Assembly (NCBI GenBank): GCA_012274175.1
Contig: JAAOZZ010000263.1
Location: 1 to 9,335, forward strand
Direction: 5' to 3'
Source: Betaproteobacteria bacterium
GTDB lineage: Bacteria; Pseudomonadota; Gammaproteobacteria; Burkholderiales; Usitatibacteraceae
Length of the DNA stretch: 9,335 bases
In this document: piece by piece, positions 1 through 7,374 of the stretch
Layout of the letters: the number at the start of each line of letters is the position of its first letter
Numbering within the stretch: the stretch's first letter is position 1
Translations under genes and position numbers: made by a program
The notes under the pieces: model-generated
The model's input: only the letters and a program-made list of their open reading frames with translations
Database searches by the model: none
Told to the model about the DNA's origin: nothing

Positions 1-879
1 CTCACGGAGATCGCCGCGTTTCCGTGGATGCGCGGAGGCGAGTGGCGCTCGCCGGACGCCGAAGGACGCTTCGGCCTGCAGGGGCGCCACGCCACCCGCT
101 TCGAGTACCACGACCTCGAGATCGTCTTCCACACCGAGATCGAGCTTTCGCCCGCGCTCTTCCTGCACATGCGGCTGCTCGCGCAAGTGGTGGGGGAATT
201 CTACGAAGGCAAGCGCCGCGAGGCCGCCTTGCGGCAGAACGCCTACCTGCAGGCCGTGCACGAGACCGGGGCGCGCCTCACCCACGACGTGAAGAACCTC
301 CTGCAGTCCCTCTACGCGCTCACGTCCATGGCCCCGCGGGACTCCTCCGACGCCTACGCGGGGCTGCTCCAGCGCCAGCTCCCGCAGCTCACCAAGCGGC
401 TGAATGCGACCATCGAAAAGCTGCGCGCGCCGGAGGTCGCCACGCGCGAGCTGCTCGTGGCTGCGCAGCGCTGGTGGGAGGAGCTCGAGCGGCGCTTCGC
501 CGGATCGGACGTCGCGCTGAAGGCGTCCCTCGGCGGCAGCCGGGCGCAGCTGCCCTCCACGCTCTTCGACAGCTTCGTCGAGAACGCGATCGAAAACGCG
601 CGCGCGAAGGCTGCCCGGGAGCCCGGGATCGCGCTGTCGATCGAGCTCGCGTACGAGGCCGGGCGAGTCGAGCTCACGGTGTGCGACACCGGCAGCGCGG
701 TCCCCGAAGCGGTCGCGAAGCACCTGTTCCGCGAGCCGGTCGAGCGCGGTGCGGGCCTCGGCATCGGGCTCTTCCACACCGCGCGCCTCGCGCGCCAGGC
801 GGGCTACCGGCTGGAGCTGCGCTCCAACCGCGACGGCGCGGTGTGCTTTGCGCTGGCGAGCGAGGCGCCCGCCGCCTAG
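1..879 (+). CDS. Sensor histidine kinase, C-terminal part (5' end outside window)
   Basis: The frame is open to base 1, so this is probably the C-terminal part of a longer kinase; an in-frame ATG at 28 would give 283 residues, and numbering here is from it. A phospho-acceptor H-box is visible at 85-90 (THDVKN, His86), followed by a helical stretch and a GHKL ATPase domain: N-box around 185-190 (Asn186), G1 motif CDTG at 219-222, and glycine-rich G2 motif GAGLGIG at 241-247. It should autophosphorylate on His86 and pass phosphate to a response regulator, which is not in the window. Nothing in the visible part is a membrane segment, and the sensory domain is missing or only partly present (residues 1-60 resemble no domain I can name). 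The stimulus is unknown. The gene converges on rmlD, with the two stop codons sharing CTAG at 876-879. Kinase identity is strong; no gene name is justified. Confidence 0.85.
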   Translation, partial: LTEIAAFPWMRGGEWRSPDAEGRFGLQGRHATRFEYHDLEIVFHTEIELSPALFLHMRLLAQVVGEFYEGKRREAALRQNAYLQAVHETGARLTHDVKNLLQSLYALTSMAPRDSSDAYAGLLQRQLPQLTKRLNATIEKLRAPEVATRELLVAAQRWWEELERRFAGSDVALKASLGGSRAQLPSTLFDSFVENAIENARAKAAREPGIALSIELAYEAGRVELTVCDTGSAVPEAVAKHLFREPVERGAGLGIGLFHTARLARQAGYRLELRSNRDGAVCFALASEAPAA

Positions 880-1787
880 GGCAGGGCCGCGAGCGCTTCG
901 TCGAGCCCGTCGCGCCAGGGGGCGAGCCGCACGCCGAAGGTTCGCGCGAGCTTCTCGCACGAGAGCATGGAATTGGCCGGCCGCGGCGCGGGCAGGGGAT
1001 AGTCGCGGGTGGCGATGGGCACCAGCCGCGGCACGCGCACCGGGCCGTCGTGGCGCCGGGCGGATCCTTCGAAGATCGCCTGGGCGAAGCCGAACCAGGT
1101 CGTGTCGCCCGATGCGGTGGCGTGGAAGAGGCCGCGGCGTTCCGCCGCCGCCGCGACCTCCTCCGCGGTGATGGCCGCGCCGGCCGCTCCGCGATGCAGC
1201 AATGCCGCCGTGGCGCGCGCGATCTCGCGGCTGGAAGTGGGCGCCCCGCGCTGGTCGTCCACCACGCGGATCTCCTCGCGCTCGGCACCCAGGCGCAACA
1301 TCGTGAGCAGGAAGTTCTTGCCGCGCGGCGCATACACCCAGCTCGTGCGCAGGATCAGGTGCGCGCAGCCGCTCGCCTGGACCGCGAGCTCGCCTTCGAG
1401 CTTCGTCGCGCCGTAGACCCCCAGCGGAGCAGGTGGGTCTTCCTCCACGTAGGGCGAGGCCTTCTTCCCGTCGAAGACGTAGTCGGTCGAGTAGTGCACC
1501 AGGAGCGCACCGCACCGGCGCGCTTCCTCGCCGAGGATGCCCGGGGCCACGGCATTCACCGCGCGCGCCTCGTCGGGTTGGGATTCGGCGCGATCGACCG
1601 CCGTGTACGCCGCGGCGTTGACGATCAGCTGCGGCCGGGCCTCGCGCACGCGCTGCACGATGTCGCCGGGGTGGGAGAGGTCGAGCGAGGCGCGGTCGTG
1701 GAGCACGAGCTCGGCGCGGCCGTCGAGCTCGCGGGCGACGTCGGCGCCCACCTGGCCGCGCGCGCCCGTCACCAGCACGCGGATCAC
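876..1787 (-). CDS. rmlD: dTDP-4-dehydrorhamnose reductase (RmlD)
   Basis: Last step of dTDP-L-rhamnose synthesis: NAD(P)H-dependent reduction of dTDP-4-dehydro-L-rhamnose in the cytoplasm. The 303-residue product has the extended short-chain dehydrogenase layout: nucleotide-binding GARGQVG at 8-14, NAAAYTAVDRAE at 57-68, the serine-threonine-aspartate-tyrosine segment STDYVFDG at 100-107, and the catalytic pair Tyr125/Lys129 in VYGATK. The C-terminal half keeps the family's WFGFAQAIFE helix (231-240) and the RPANS substrate-side motif (269-273). I chose the GTG at 1785-1787 because the Rossmann strand begins two residues later and it overlaps the rmlC stop by 4 bases (GTGA). The frame stays open upstream to 2000, but that part lies inside rmlC and resembles nothing. 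It is the last gene of the operon, and no terminator separates it from the convergent kinase gene. Confidence 0.96.
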   Translation of the reverse strand: MIRVLVTGARGQVGADVARELDGRAELVLHDRASLDLSHPGDIVQRVREARPQLIVNAAAYTAVDRAESQPDEARAVNAVAPGILGEEARRCGALLVHYSTDYVFDGKKASPYVEEDPPAPLGVYGATKLEGELAVQASGCAHLILRTSWVYAPRGKNFLLTMLRLGAEREEIRVVDDQRGAPTSSREIARATAALLHRGAAGAAITAEEVAAAAERRGLFHATASGDTTWFGFAQAIFEGSARRHDGPVRVPRLVPIATRDYPLPAPRPANSMLSCEKLARTFGVRLAPWRDGLDEALAALP

Positions 1788-2329
1788 GGGAAGGTTTCCG
1801 CCCGGACGAGCGGGATGCCGGCCGCGTCCTTCGGTTTCAGGATCGGCTCGACTCCGGGGGGCCAGCCAATGGCGAGCGCAGGATCGTTCCAGAGCAGCGT
1901 GCGCTCGTGCTCCGGCGCGTAGTAGTCGGTGACCTTGTAGAGGAATTCCGCGCTCTCGGAGAGCACGAGGAAGCCGTGGGCAAATCCGGCGGGCACCCAC
2001 ATCATGCGGCGGTTCGACGAGGAAAGCCGCTCGCCCACCCAGCGCCCGAACGTGGGCGAGGAGCGGCGCAGGTCCACGGCCACGTCGAACACCTCGCCCG
2101 CCACCACCCGCACGAGCTTTCCCTGGGGCTGCTGCAACTGATAATGCAGGCCCCGCAGCACGCCGCGCGCGGAGGCCGAGTGGTTGTCCTGCACGAAGTC
2201 CACGTCGCCGCCCACGAGCCGCGAGAAGGCCTTGCGGTTCCAGCTCTCGAAGAAGAATCCACGCGCGTCCCCGAACACCGCGGGCTCGATCACCAGGACG
2301 TCCGGAATCGCGGTGGGGACGGCCTTCAC
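1784..2329 (-). CDS. rmlC: dTDP-4-dehydrorhamnose 3,5-epimerase (RmlC)
   Basis: Third step of the pathway: double epimerisation at C3 and C5 of dTDP-4-dehydro-6-deoxyglucose. The 181-residue product has the usual RmlC length and a cupin (jelly-roll) signature. Visible markers are ARGFFFESW at 22-30, QDNHS at 47-51, GVLRGLHYQ at 56-64 with the catalytic base His62, VPAGFAHGF at 112-120, the conserved Tyr131 in YKVTDYY, and Asp168 in PKDAAG near the C terminus, which pairs with the catalytic histidine in characterised homologues. The start is GTG at 2327-2329, which shares one base with the rmlA stop (TAGTG). An AAGG motif at 2337-2340, seven bases upstream, supports it. The frame extends further upstream inside rmlA but without family similarity. 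It overlaps rmlD by 4 bases, so translation is probably coupled along the operon. Confidence 0.97.
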   Translation of the reverse strand: MKAVPTAIPDVLVIEPAVFGDARGFFFESWNRKAFSRLVGGDVDFVQDNHSASARGVLRGLHYQLQQPQGKLVRVVAGEVFDVAVDLRRSSPTFGRWVGERLSSSNRRMMWVPAGFAHGFLVLSESAEFLYKVTDYYAPEHERTLLWNDPALAIGWPPGVEPILKPKDAAGIPLVRAETFP

Positions 2330-3210
2330 TAGTACACCTTGTCGCTCAGCACCGCGAGCAGGTATTGGCCGTAGGAGTTCTTGCGCATCGGCTCGGCGAG
2401 GCGCTCGAGGCTCTTCGCGTCGATGTAGCCCATGCGGTAGGCGATTTCCTCGGGGCAGGCGATCTTGAGGCCCTGGCGGCGCTCGATGGTCTCGATGAAA
2501 TGCGCCGCCTCGAGCAGGCTTTCGTGGGTTCCCGTGTCGAGCCACGCGGTGCCGCGGCCCATCACCTCGACCGCGAGCTCTCCCAGCTCGAGGTAGCGGC
2601 GGTTCACGTCGGTGATCTCGAGCTCGCCGCGGGGCGAGGGCTTCAGCGCCGCGGCAATCTCCACCACGCGCTCGTCGTAGAAGTACAGGCCCGTCACCGC
2701 GTAGCGCGACTTCGGCGCCGCGGGCTTCTCCTCGATGCTCGCCGCGCGTCCCCGCCCATCGAACTCCACGACGCCGTAGCGCTCCGGATCCTTCACCGGG
2801 TAGGCGAAGACCGTGGCGCCCGCCGTGCCCGTGGAGGCGCGCCGCAGGCTCTCAGCCAAGTCGTGGCCGTGGAAGATGTTGTCCCCCAGGATGAGGCAGC
2901 TGGGATCGGCGCCCACGAACTCGCGTCCCACGATGAAAGCCTGGGCGAGGCCCCCCGGCGTGGGCTGCACCGCGTAGGAGATCTCGATGCCCCACTCGCG
3001 CCCGTCGCCCAGCAGCTCGCGGAAGCGCGGCGTGTCGTGGGGCGTGGAGATCACGAGGATCTCGCGGATGCCGGCCAGCATGAGAGTGGACAGCGGGTAG
3101 TACACCATCGGCTTGTCGTACACCGGTAGCAGCTGCTTGGAGACCACGCGCGTGGCCGGGTACAGCCGCGTGCCCGAGCCGCCCGCGAGGATGATGCCGC
3201 GGCGCTTCAT
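2329..3210 (-). CDS. rmlA: Glucose-1-phosphate thymidylyltransferase (RmlA)
   Basis: First step of the pathway: joins glucose-1-phosphate and dTTP to give dTDP-glucose and pyrophosphate. The 293-residue product matches the short-form RmlA length. The nucleotidyltransferase signature is at the N terminus: [14 protein letters not shown] at 5-18 and [17 protein letters not shown] at 24-40. Metal-binding Asp110 lies in ILGDNIF (107-113). EKPAAPKS at 161-168 and [10 protein letters not shown] at 223-232 are the sugar-binding and second metal-binding segments, and the C-terminal allosteric region ends in SYGQYLL at 279-285. The start ATG at 3208-3210 has a GGAG at 3217-3220, six bases upstream, and overlaps the rmlB stop as ATGA. 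RmlA is normally feedback-inhibited by dTDP-L-rhamnose; that is family knowledge, not seen here. Confidence 0.98.
   Translation of the reverse strand: MKRRGIILAGGSGTRLYPATRVVSKQLLPVYDKPMVYYPLSTLMLAGIREILVISTPHDTPRFRELLGDGREWGIEISYAVQPTPGGLAQAFIVGREFVGADPSCLILGDNIFHGHDLAESLRRASTGTAGATVFAYPVKDPERYGVVEFDGRGRAASIEEKPAAPKSRYAVTGLYFYDERVVEIAAALKPSPRGELEITDVNRRYLELGELAVEVMGRGTAWLDTGTHESLLEAAHFIETIERRQGLKIACPEEIAYRMGYIDAKSLERLAEPMRKNSYGQYLLAVLSDKVY
2337..2340 (-). promoter_or_regulatory. rmlC ribosome binding site
   Basis: Coding-strand AAGG sits seven bases before the rmlC GTG, inside the end of rmlA. It supports a GTG start that shares one base with the rmlA stop, against the longer upstream frame. 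Confidence 0.55.
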
Positions 3211-4271
3211 GCCGCGCTCCGCGACGCGTAGTTGGTCTCGACCCACTGGCGGTACTCGCCGCTGCGCACTCGCGCCACCCACTCGCCGTGGTCGAGATAC
3301 CAGCGCACGGTCTTCGCGAGCCCGCTATCGAAGCTCTCGCGCGGGTTCCATCCGAGCTCGCCGCGGATCTTGCGCGCGTCGATGGCGTAGCGGCGGTCGT
3401 GGCCGGGCCGGTCGGCGACGAAGGCGACGAGCCCGCGATAGCCGCCCGCGCGCGGGCGCACCGATTGCAGCGCGTCGCAGATCCCGTGCACCACCTCGAG
3501 GTTGCGCCGCTCCGAGTCGCCGCCCACGTTGTACGTCTCGCCGGGACGCCCGCGCTCGAGCACGAGGCGGATCGCCTCGCAGTGGTCCGCCACGTAGAGC
3601 CAGTCGCGCACCTGGCGGCCGTCGCCGTAGACGGGCAGCGCCTTGCCCTCTAGCGCGTTGGCGATGGTGAGCGGAATGAGCTTCTCGGGAAACTGGTACG
3701 GCCCGTAGTTGTTCGAGCAGTTGGTGGTGACCGCGGGCAGCCCGTAGGTGTGGTGATAGGCGCGCACGAGGTGGTCCGAGCCCGCCTTCGACGCGGAATA
3801 GGGGCTGTTGGGCGCGTACGCCGTCGCCTCGGTGAAGGGCGGGTCGGATTCCCCGAGGGTTCCGTAGACCTCGTCGGTGGACACGTGCAGGAAGCGGAAA
3901 TCCTCCCGCGCCGCGCCTTCGAGACCCTGCCACCACGTGCGCGCGGCTTCCAGCAGCGTGAAGGTCCCCACGACGTTGGTCTGCACGAAGGCCGCGGGGC
4001 CGTGGATAGAGCGGTCGACGTGGCTTTCGGCGGCGAAGTGCACCACGGCCCGCGGCCGGTGCTCCGCGAAGAGCCGCTCGAGGAGCGCGGCGTCGCAGAG
4101 GTCGCCGCGCACGAACCGGTGGCGATCGTCGGCGGCGAGCGCGGCGAGGTTCGCGAGGTTGCCCGCGTAGGTGAGCTTGTCCAGGTTCACCACCGGCTCG
4201 CCGGTGGCGGCGATCCAGTCGAGAACGAAGTTGGAGCCGATGAATCCCGCCCCTCCGGTCACCAGGATCAT
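3207..4271 (-). CDS. rmlB: dTDP-glucose 4,6-dehydratase (RmlB)
   Basis: Second step of the pathway: NAD-dependent conversion of dTDP-glucose to dTDP-4-dehydro-6-deoxyglucose. The 354-residue product is full length for RmlB. It opens with the Rossmann motif [13 protein letters not shown] at 4-16. [10 protein letters not shown] (30-39) is typical of RmlB, as is [12 protein letters not shown] at 78-89. The active site is visible: STDEVYG at 131-137 (Thr132, Asp133, Glu134) and YSASK at 158-162 (Tyr158, Lys162). [17 protein letters not shown] at 184-200 and [11 protein letters not shown] at 247-257 complete the family pattern. The start ATG at 4269-4271 overlaps the stop of the upstream glycosyltransferase as ATGA, with a GAGG at 4278-4281, six bases upstream. 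The rmlB frame happens to be open right across the glycosyltransferase gene to 5096, but that upstream translation has no family features. Confidence 0.98.
   Translation of the reverse strand: MILVTGGAGFIGSNFVLDWIAATGEPVVNLDKLTYAGNLANLAALAADDRHRFVRGDLCDAALLERLFAEHRPRAVVHFAAESHVDRSIHGPAAFVQTNVVGTFTLLEAARTWWQGLEGAAREDFRFLHVSTDEVYGTLGESDPPFTEATAYAPNSPYSASKAGSDHLVRAYHHTYGLPAVTTNCSNNYGPYQFPEKLIPLTIANALEGKALPVYGDGRQVRDWLYVADHCEAIRLVLERGRPGETYNVGGDSERRNLEVVHGICDALQSVRPRAGGYRGLVAFVADRPGHDRRYAIDARKIRGELGWNPRESFDSGLAKTVRWYLDHGEWVARVRSGEYRQWVETNYASRSAA
3217..3220 (-). promoter_or_regulatory. rmlA ribosome binding site
   Basis: Coding-strand GGAG sits six bases before the rmlA ATG, inside the last codons of rmlB. 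It decides the start at 3210 over the longer open frame that reaches 3282. It implies independent re-initiation as well as stop-start coupling. Confidence 0.65.
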
Positions 4272-5062
4272 TGCGTGCCTCGCGCCTCGGGCCCCGGGCC
4301 CGTCTTTTCCAGCTCGATCAGCTTCAGGTACTTCTGGAACGTATTGTTGCAGCCGATCACGATGTGCGCGAATCCGGGGCCACCGTCGAGGAAACCCAGG
4401 CGCAGGAAGTAGAACTTCACGAAGCGCGCGAGCGGGCTCAGGATCAGCCGCCAGTATCCCGCGCGCACGCCCTGGTCGTAGAGCGCCCGCGCGTGCAGCG
4501 ACGTGTAGCGGTTCTGCTTCACGAGGTACGCCGCGACGTCCTCGGCGGAGTCGTGCAGCAGGTCGCCGTCCAGGCGCCCCACCTGGGCGGTGGTGAGCAC
4601 GGCCTCGTGCACCTCGTCGTTCGACCAGCTCGCATGGGCGCGATGGAAGAGCCGCACGGTCCAGTCGGGATAGCCCTCGCCGTGCCCGAGCCACCGGCCG
4701 AGGAAGCGGTTGCGACGGGCCATGCGCCAGGCGTGATAGCGCCCGCCCGCAACTGCCGCGCGGATCGAGCGCTCGAGGCGCTCGCTCACGCGCTCGTCCA
4801 CGTCCAGGCACAGCACCCAGTCGTGGCGCGCGATGGAGACCGCGAGCTGCTTCTGCCGGCCGAATCCCAGCCACTCGCGGGTCTCGACGCGGGCGCCGTG
4901 GCGCCGGGCGAGCTCGACCGTGCCGTCGGCGCTGCCGGAATCCACCACGAGGACCTCGTCGGCGAACGCCGCGCTCGCGAGGCAGGGACCGATCTGCGAG
5001 GCGGCATTCAACGCAATGATGGCGACGGTGATGGGGAGCTTTTCGTCGGCGGGTCTCGCCAC
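4268..5062 (-). CDS. Family-2 glycosyltransferase, WaaE/KdtX-like (LPS core)
   Basis: The 264-residue product is a GT-A fold glycosyltransferase: [18 protein letters not shown] at 11-28 is the first nucleotide-binding strand, [14 protein letters not shown] at 35-48 the second, and Asp87-Val-Asp89-Glu in CLDVDE is the metal-binding DXD motif. [20 protein letters not shown] (120-139), with a conserved tryptophan shortly after, is the pattern I associate with the WaaE/KdtX subfamily. In Klebsiella, WaaE adds glucose to the first core heptose. The exact sugar and acceptor here are inferred. A hydrophobic patch at about 203-223 may hold it at the inner membrane. The start is GTG at 5060-5062; no in-frame ATG exists between it and the upstream in-frame stop, and no convincing ribosome binding site precedes it. 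It is first in the operon, overlaps rmlB by 4 bases, and is divergent from waaC. Confidence 0.88.
   Translation of the reverse strand: MARPADEKLPITVAIIALNAASQIGPCLASAAFADEVLVVDSGSADGTVELARRHGARVETREWLGFGRQKQLAVSIARHDWVLCLDVDERVSERLERSIRAAVAGGRYHAWRMARRNRFLGRWLGHGEGYPDWTVRLFHRAHASWSNDEVHEAVLTTAQVGRLDGDLLHDSAEDVAAYLVKQNRYTSLHARALYDQGVRAGYWRLILSPLARFVKFYFLRLGFLDGGPGFAHIVIGCNNTFQKYLKLIELEKTGPGPEARGTQ
4278..4281 (-). promoter_or_regulatory. rmlB ribosome binding site
   Basis: Coding-strand GAGG lies six bases before the rmlB ATG at 4271, within the last codons of the glycosyltransferase gene, supporting that start. Confidence 0.5.
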
Positions 5063-5093
5063 GGCGGTTCGGTGGGACGGCTGCGAAGGCCGC

Positions 5094-5124
5094 CATTCTA
5101 CCCTTGAGGCGGCGGATTAGAATG
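5094..5124. promoter_or_regulatory. Divergent promoter pair with mirrored TAGAAT -10-like boxes
   Basis: The 66-base gap between the divergent glycosyltransferase-rml operon and waaCA holds a perfect 7-base inverted repeat: CATTCTA at 5094-5100 and TAGAATG at 5118-5124, separated by 17 bases. On each strand the repeat reads TAGAAT, a 5-of-6 match to the sigma-70 -10 consensus. The forward box ends six bases before the waaC ATG, which predicts a leaderless or nearly leaderless transcript; the reverse box lies about 33 bases before the GTG of the glycosyltransferase. No good -35 hexamer is visible for either direction, and each box sits in the -35 zone of the opposite promoter. An operator dyad is an alternative reading. 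Confidence 0.5.
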
Positions 5125-5128
5125 CGCC

Positions 5129-6097
5129 ATGCCCGCGCCGCGCATCCTGTTCGTGAAGCTTTCCTCCCTCGGCGACGTGGTCCACCACTTGCCCGCGGTC
5201 ACCGATTTGCTGCGACACAGTCCCGACGCCCACGTGGGTTGGGCGGTCGAGGAGGCGTACACCGACCTCGTGAAGCTGCATCCCGCCGTGGCCGAGGTCT
5301 TCCCGGTGAACCTGCGGCAGCTGCGCGAGCATCCTTTCGGGCCCGCGCAATGGCGGCGGCTGCGGGCGCTGCGCTCCACGCTGCGTTCCCGGCCCTGGGA
5401 CTACGTGATCGACACCCAGGGGCTCATCAAGAGCGGCATCGTCGCGGGATTCGCGCGAGCGCCCGCGTTCGGATTCGATGCGAAGAGCGCGCGCGAGCGC
5501 CTCGCCGCACGCTTCTACGACGTGCGCATCGCAGTGCCGCGCCGGCTGCACGCGGTCGAGCGCAACCGGCGGCTCGTCGCGGGCGTCTTCGGCTATGGGC
5601 TGGAGCCGACGGTACGCTACGGAGTCGTCCCGCCGACCGCGACGCCGCCGTGGGCCCCGGAAGGCCGTTACGTGGTGCTGCTGCATGCGGCGAGCCATGG
5701 CGCCAAGCGATGGCCGGAGGAGCGATGGATCGCGCTCGCCCGCATCGTGGTCGCGGACGGCTACGCCGTGGTGCTGCCCGGCGGGAGCGACACCGAGCGC
5801 GCGGCCGGGGCGCGAATCGCCGCCGCGGTACCGGGAGCCATGCCGGCGCCGGCGACCACGCTCGCCGACGCGGCCAACCTCCTATCCGGGGCAGCCGGCG
5901 TCGTGGGCGTGGACACGGGCCTCACCCATCTCGCCGTGGCCCTGGGACGGCCGACCGTGGGAATCTACTGCGCGACGGACCCGGCGCTCACGGGCCTGCA
6001 CGGAGGAAGCGACGCGGTCAACGTGGGCGGCCCGGGCCGGCCCCCGAGCGTCGAGGCGGTGGCCGAAGCCATCGGGTTGCGCGCCTCCGCGCCATGA
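5129..6097 (+). CDS. waaC: ADP-heptose:LPS heptosyltransferase I (WaaC)
   Basis: Adds the first L-glycero-D-manno-heptose to Kdo on the growing LPS core, at the cytoplasmic face of the inner membrane. The 322-residue product matches the WaaC length and is a GT-B enzyme of family 9. [19 protein letters not shown] at 6-24 is the WaaC-type N terminus, with the conserved Asp16; WaaF differs here. [15 protein letters not shown] (about 94-108) follows, and the C-terminal donor-binding segment has Asp262-Thr-Gly-Leu-Thr-His267. The start ATG at 5129 is the first in frame before the family N terminus. It has no Shine-Dalgarno at normal spacing, which agrees with the leaderless prediction from the box at 5118-5123. 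The gene overlaps waaA by 4 bases (ATGA). Confidence 0.95.
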   Translation: MPAPRILFVKLSSLGDVVHHLPAVTDLLRHSPDAHVGWAVEEAYTDLVKLHPAVAEVFPVNLRQLREHPFGPAQWRRLRALRSTLRSRPWDYVIDTQGLIKSGIVAGFARAPAFGFDAKSARERLAARFYDVRIAVPRRLHAVERNRRLVAGVFGYGLEPTVRYGVVPPTATPPWAPEGRYVVLLHAASHGAKRWPEERWIALARIVVADGYAVVLPGGSDTERAAGARIAAAVPGAMPAPATTLADAANLLSGAAGVVGVDTGLTHLAVALGRPTVGIYCATDPALTGLHGGSDAVNVGGPGRPPSVEAVAEAIGLRASAP

Positions 6098-7374
6098 TGC
6101 GCGCCGCGTACGCGCTCGCATGGCTCGCGATCACGCCACTCGTGCTGGTGCGGCTCGTGTGGCGCGCGCGCCGGCAGCGCGGCTACCTGAAGCGCGTGGG
6201 CGAGCGCTTCGGCCGCTACGGCGCGATCGAGCCCGCGCCGCGCATCTGGGTCCACGCCGTGTCCGTGGGCGAGACGCGGGCCGCGGTCCCCGTGATCGAG
6301 GCGCTCGTCGCGCGCTATCCGGGCCACCGCATCCTGCTCACCCACATGACGCCCACGGGACGCGCCACCGGGGAAGCGCTCCTGGGCGATCGCGTCGAGC
6401 GCGCCTGGCTGCCCTACGACATGGGGTTCGCCGTGCGCCGGTTCGTGCGGGCCTTCCGGCCCGCGTTCGGCGTCATCCTCGAGACCGAGATCTGGCCGCG
6501 CCTGCTCGAGGAATGCCATGAGGCCGCCATTCCCGTGGTGCTCGCCAATGCCCGGCTCTCCCGGCGCTCGGCGCGCCGCTACGCGCGCGTTGCGGGGCTC
6601 ACGGGCTGGGCGCTCGCCAACCTCGCGGGCATCGCGGCCCAGACTCCGACTGACGCCGAGCGCTTCGCCGCGATCGGCGCGCATTCCGTGGCGGTGACCG
6701 GCAACGTGAAATTCGATCTCGCGGTGCCCGAGGAAGCGCGCCGCCTCGGGCGCGAGTTGCGCGCGCTCTTCGGCGCGCAGCGCTCCATCTGGGTCGCCGG
6801 CAGCACGCGCGCAGGCGAGGCGGCCCTGCTCCTCGAAGCGTTCGCCGCCGATCCGCCGCCGCCGGAGGTGCTCCTCGTCATCGTGCCGCGGCATCCGCAG
6901 CGCTTCGACGAGGTCGCCGCCCTCGCGCTCTCCCGCGGTTTTTCCACCGCGCGGCGCACGCAAGGCCGCCCGGTGGATCCGTCGGTGCGGGTGCTCGTGG
7001 GCGATTCCATGGGCGAGATGCTCGCCTATTACGAGGCCGCCGACGTGGTGATCATGGGCGGAAGCCTCCTCGCGTTCGGCGGGCAGAACCTGATCGAGGC
7101 GTGCGCCCTGGGCCGTCCCGTGATCGTCGGTCCCCACACCTACAACTTCGAGGAGGCCTCGGAGAGCGCCATCGCCGCGGGCGCGGCGCTGCGCGTGGGC
7201 GGCGCGCGCGAAGCGCTCGGCGCGGCGCGCGCGCTCGCCGCCGACCCCGGTCGCGCACGGGCCATGGGCGAGCGTTCCCGCGCCTTCGTGGAGGCCCACC
7301 GGGGCGCCGTCGCCCGGCTCATGGATTGGCTGGATGCCACCCTCGCGGCGCGAGGCGGCGGGGACTCCCGCTAG
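6094..7374 (+). CDS. waaA: 3-deoxy-D-manno-octulosonic acid transferase (WaaA/KdtA)
   Basis: Transfers Kdo from CMP-Kdo to lipid IVA, the committed step of LPS core assembly. The 426-residue product has the expected length. An N-terminal hydrophobic segment at about 3-23 should anchor it in the inner membrane. IWVHAVSVGETRA at 51-63 contains the conserved glutamate Glu60 that serves as catalytic base in characterised WaaA. ILETEIWPRLLEEC follows at about 129-142. The CMP-Kdo-binding C-terminal domain has VAGSTRAGE, VPRHPQRF and GGSLLAFGGQNLIEACALG, typical of the family. The ATG at 6094 overlaps the waaC stop; a second ATG at 6097 is equally possible. There is no clear ribosome binding site, so translation probably couples to waaC. 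One or two Kdo residues may be added; the sequence does not say which. The stop is interlocked with that of tolC. Confidence 0.97.
   Translation: MMRAAYALAWLAITPLVLVRLVWRARRQRGYLKRVGERFGRYGAIEPAPRIWVHAVSVGETRAAVPVIEALVARYPGHRILLTHMTPTGRATGEALLGDRVERAWLPYDMGFAVRRFVRAFRPAFGVILETEIWPRLLEECHEAAIPVVLANARLSRRSARRYARVAGLTGWALANLAGIAAQTPTDAERFAAIGAHSVAVTGNVKFDLAVPEEARRLGRELRALFGAQRSIWVAGSTRAGEAALLLEAFAADPPPPEVLLVIVPRHPQRFDEVAALALSRGFSTARRTQGRPVDPSVRVLVGDSMGEMLAYYEAADVVIMGGSLLAFGGQNLIEACALGRPVIVGPHTYNFEEASESAIAAGAALRVGGAREALGAARALAADPGRARAMGERSRAFVEAHRGAVARLMDWLDATLAARGGGDSR
7341..7371. other. Two adjacent GC-rich hairpins at the waaA/tolC convergent end
   Basis: A 6-bp stem (7341-7346 with 7350-7355, loop GGC) is followed by a 5-bp stem (7358-7362 with 7367-7371, loop GACT), both inside the last codons of waaA. 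The second stem can refold with 7374-7378 because 7367-7378 is the perfect palindrome CCCGCTAGCGGG. Neither is followed by a T-tract on either strand, so an intrinsic terminator is not supported. They could mark RNA 3' ends or be a by-product of high GC. Confidence 0.25.

Noticed and set aside
871..900. Intrinsic terminator between the kinase and rmlD
   Set aside because: No stable stem followed by a T-tract on either strand; only the 6-base palindrome CCTAGG at the stops.
24..1922. 632-residue open frame on the plus strand across the kinase and antisense to rmlD
   Set aside because: Arg/Ala/Gly-rich translation with no family features; a GC-rich shadow of the kinase and rml genes.
3207..5096. 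Apparent 629-residue fusion upstream of rmlB, reading through the glycosyltransferase gene from an ATG at 5096
   Set aside because: Only the last 354 residues are RmlB; the first part is an out-of-frame reading of a clear GT2 gene. The ATG at 5096 lies immediately after the start of the -10-like box.
5104..7374. 756-residue frame suggesting a WaaC-WaaA fusion
   Set aside because: The N-terminal 330 residues are an off-frame reading of waaC; waaA begins at 6094 with its membrane anchor.
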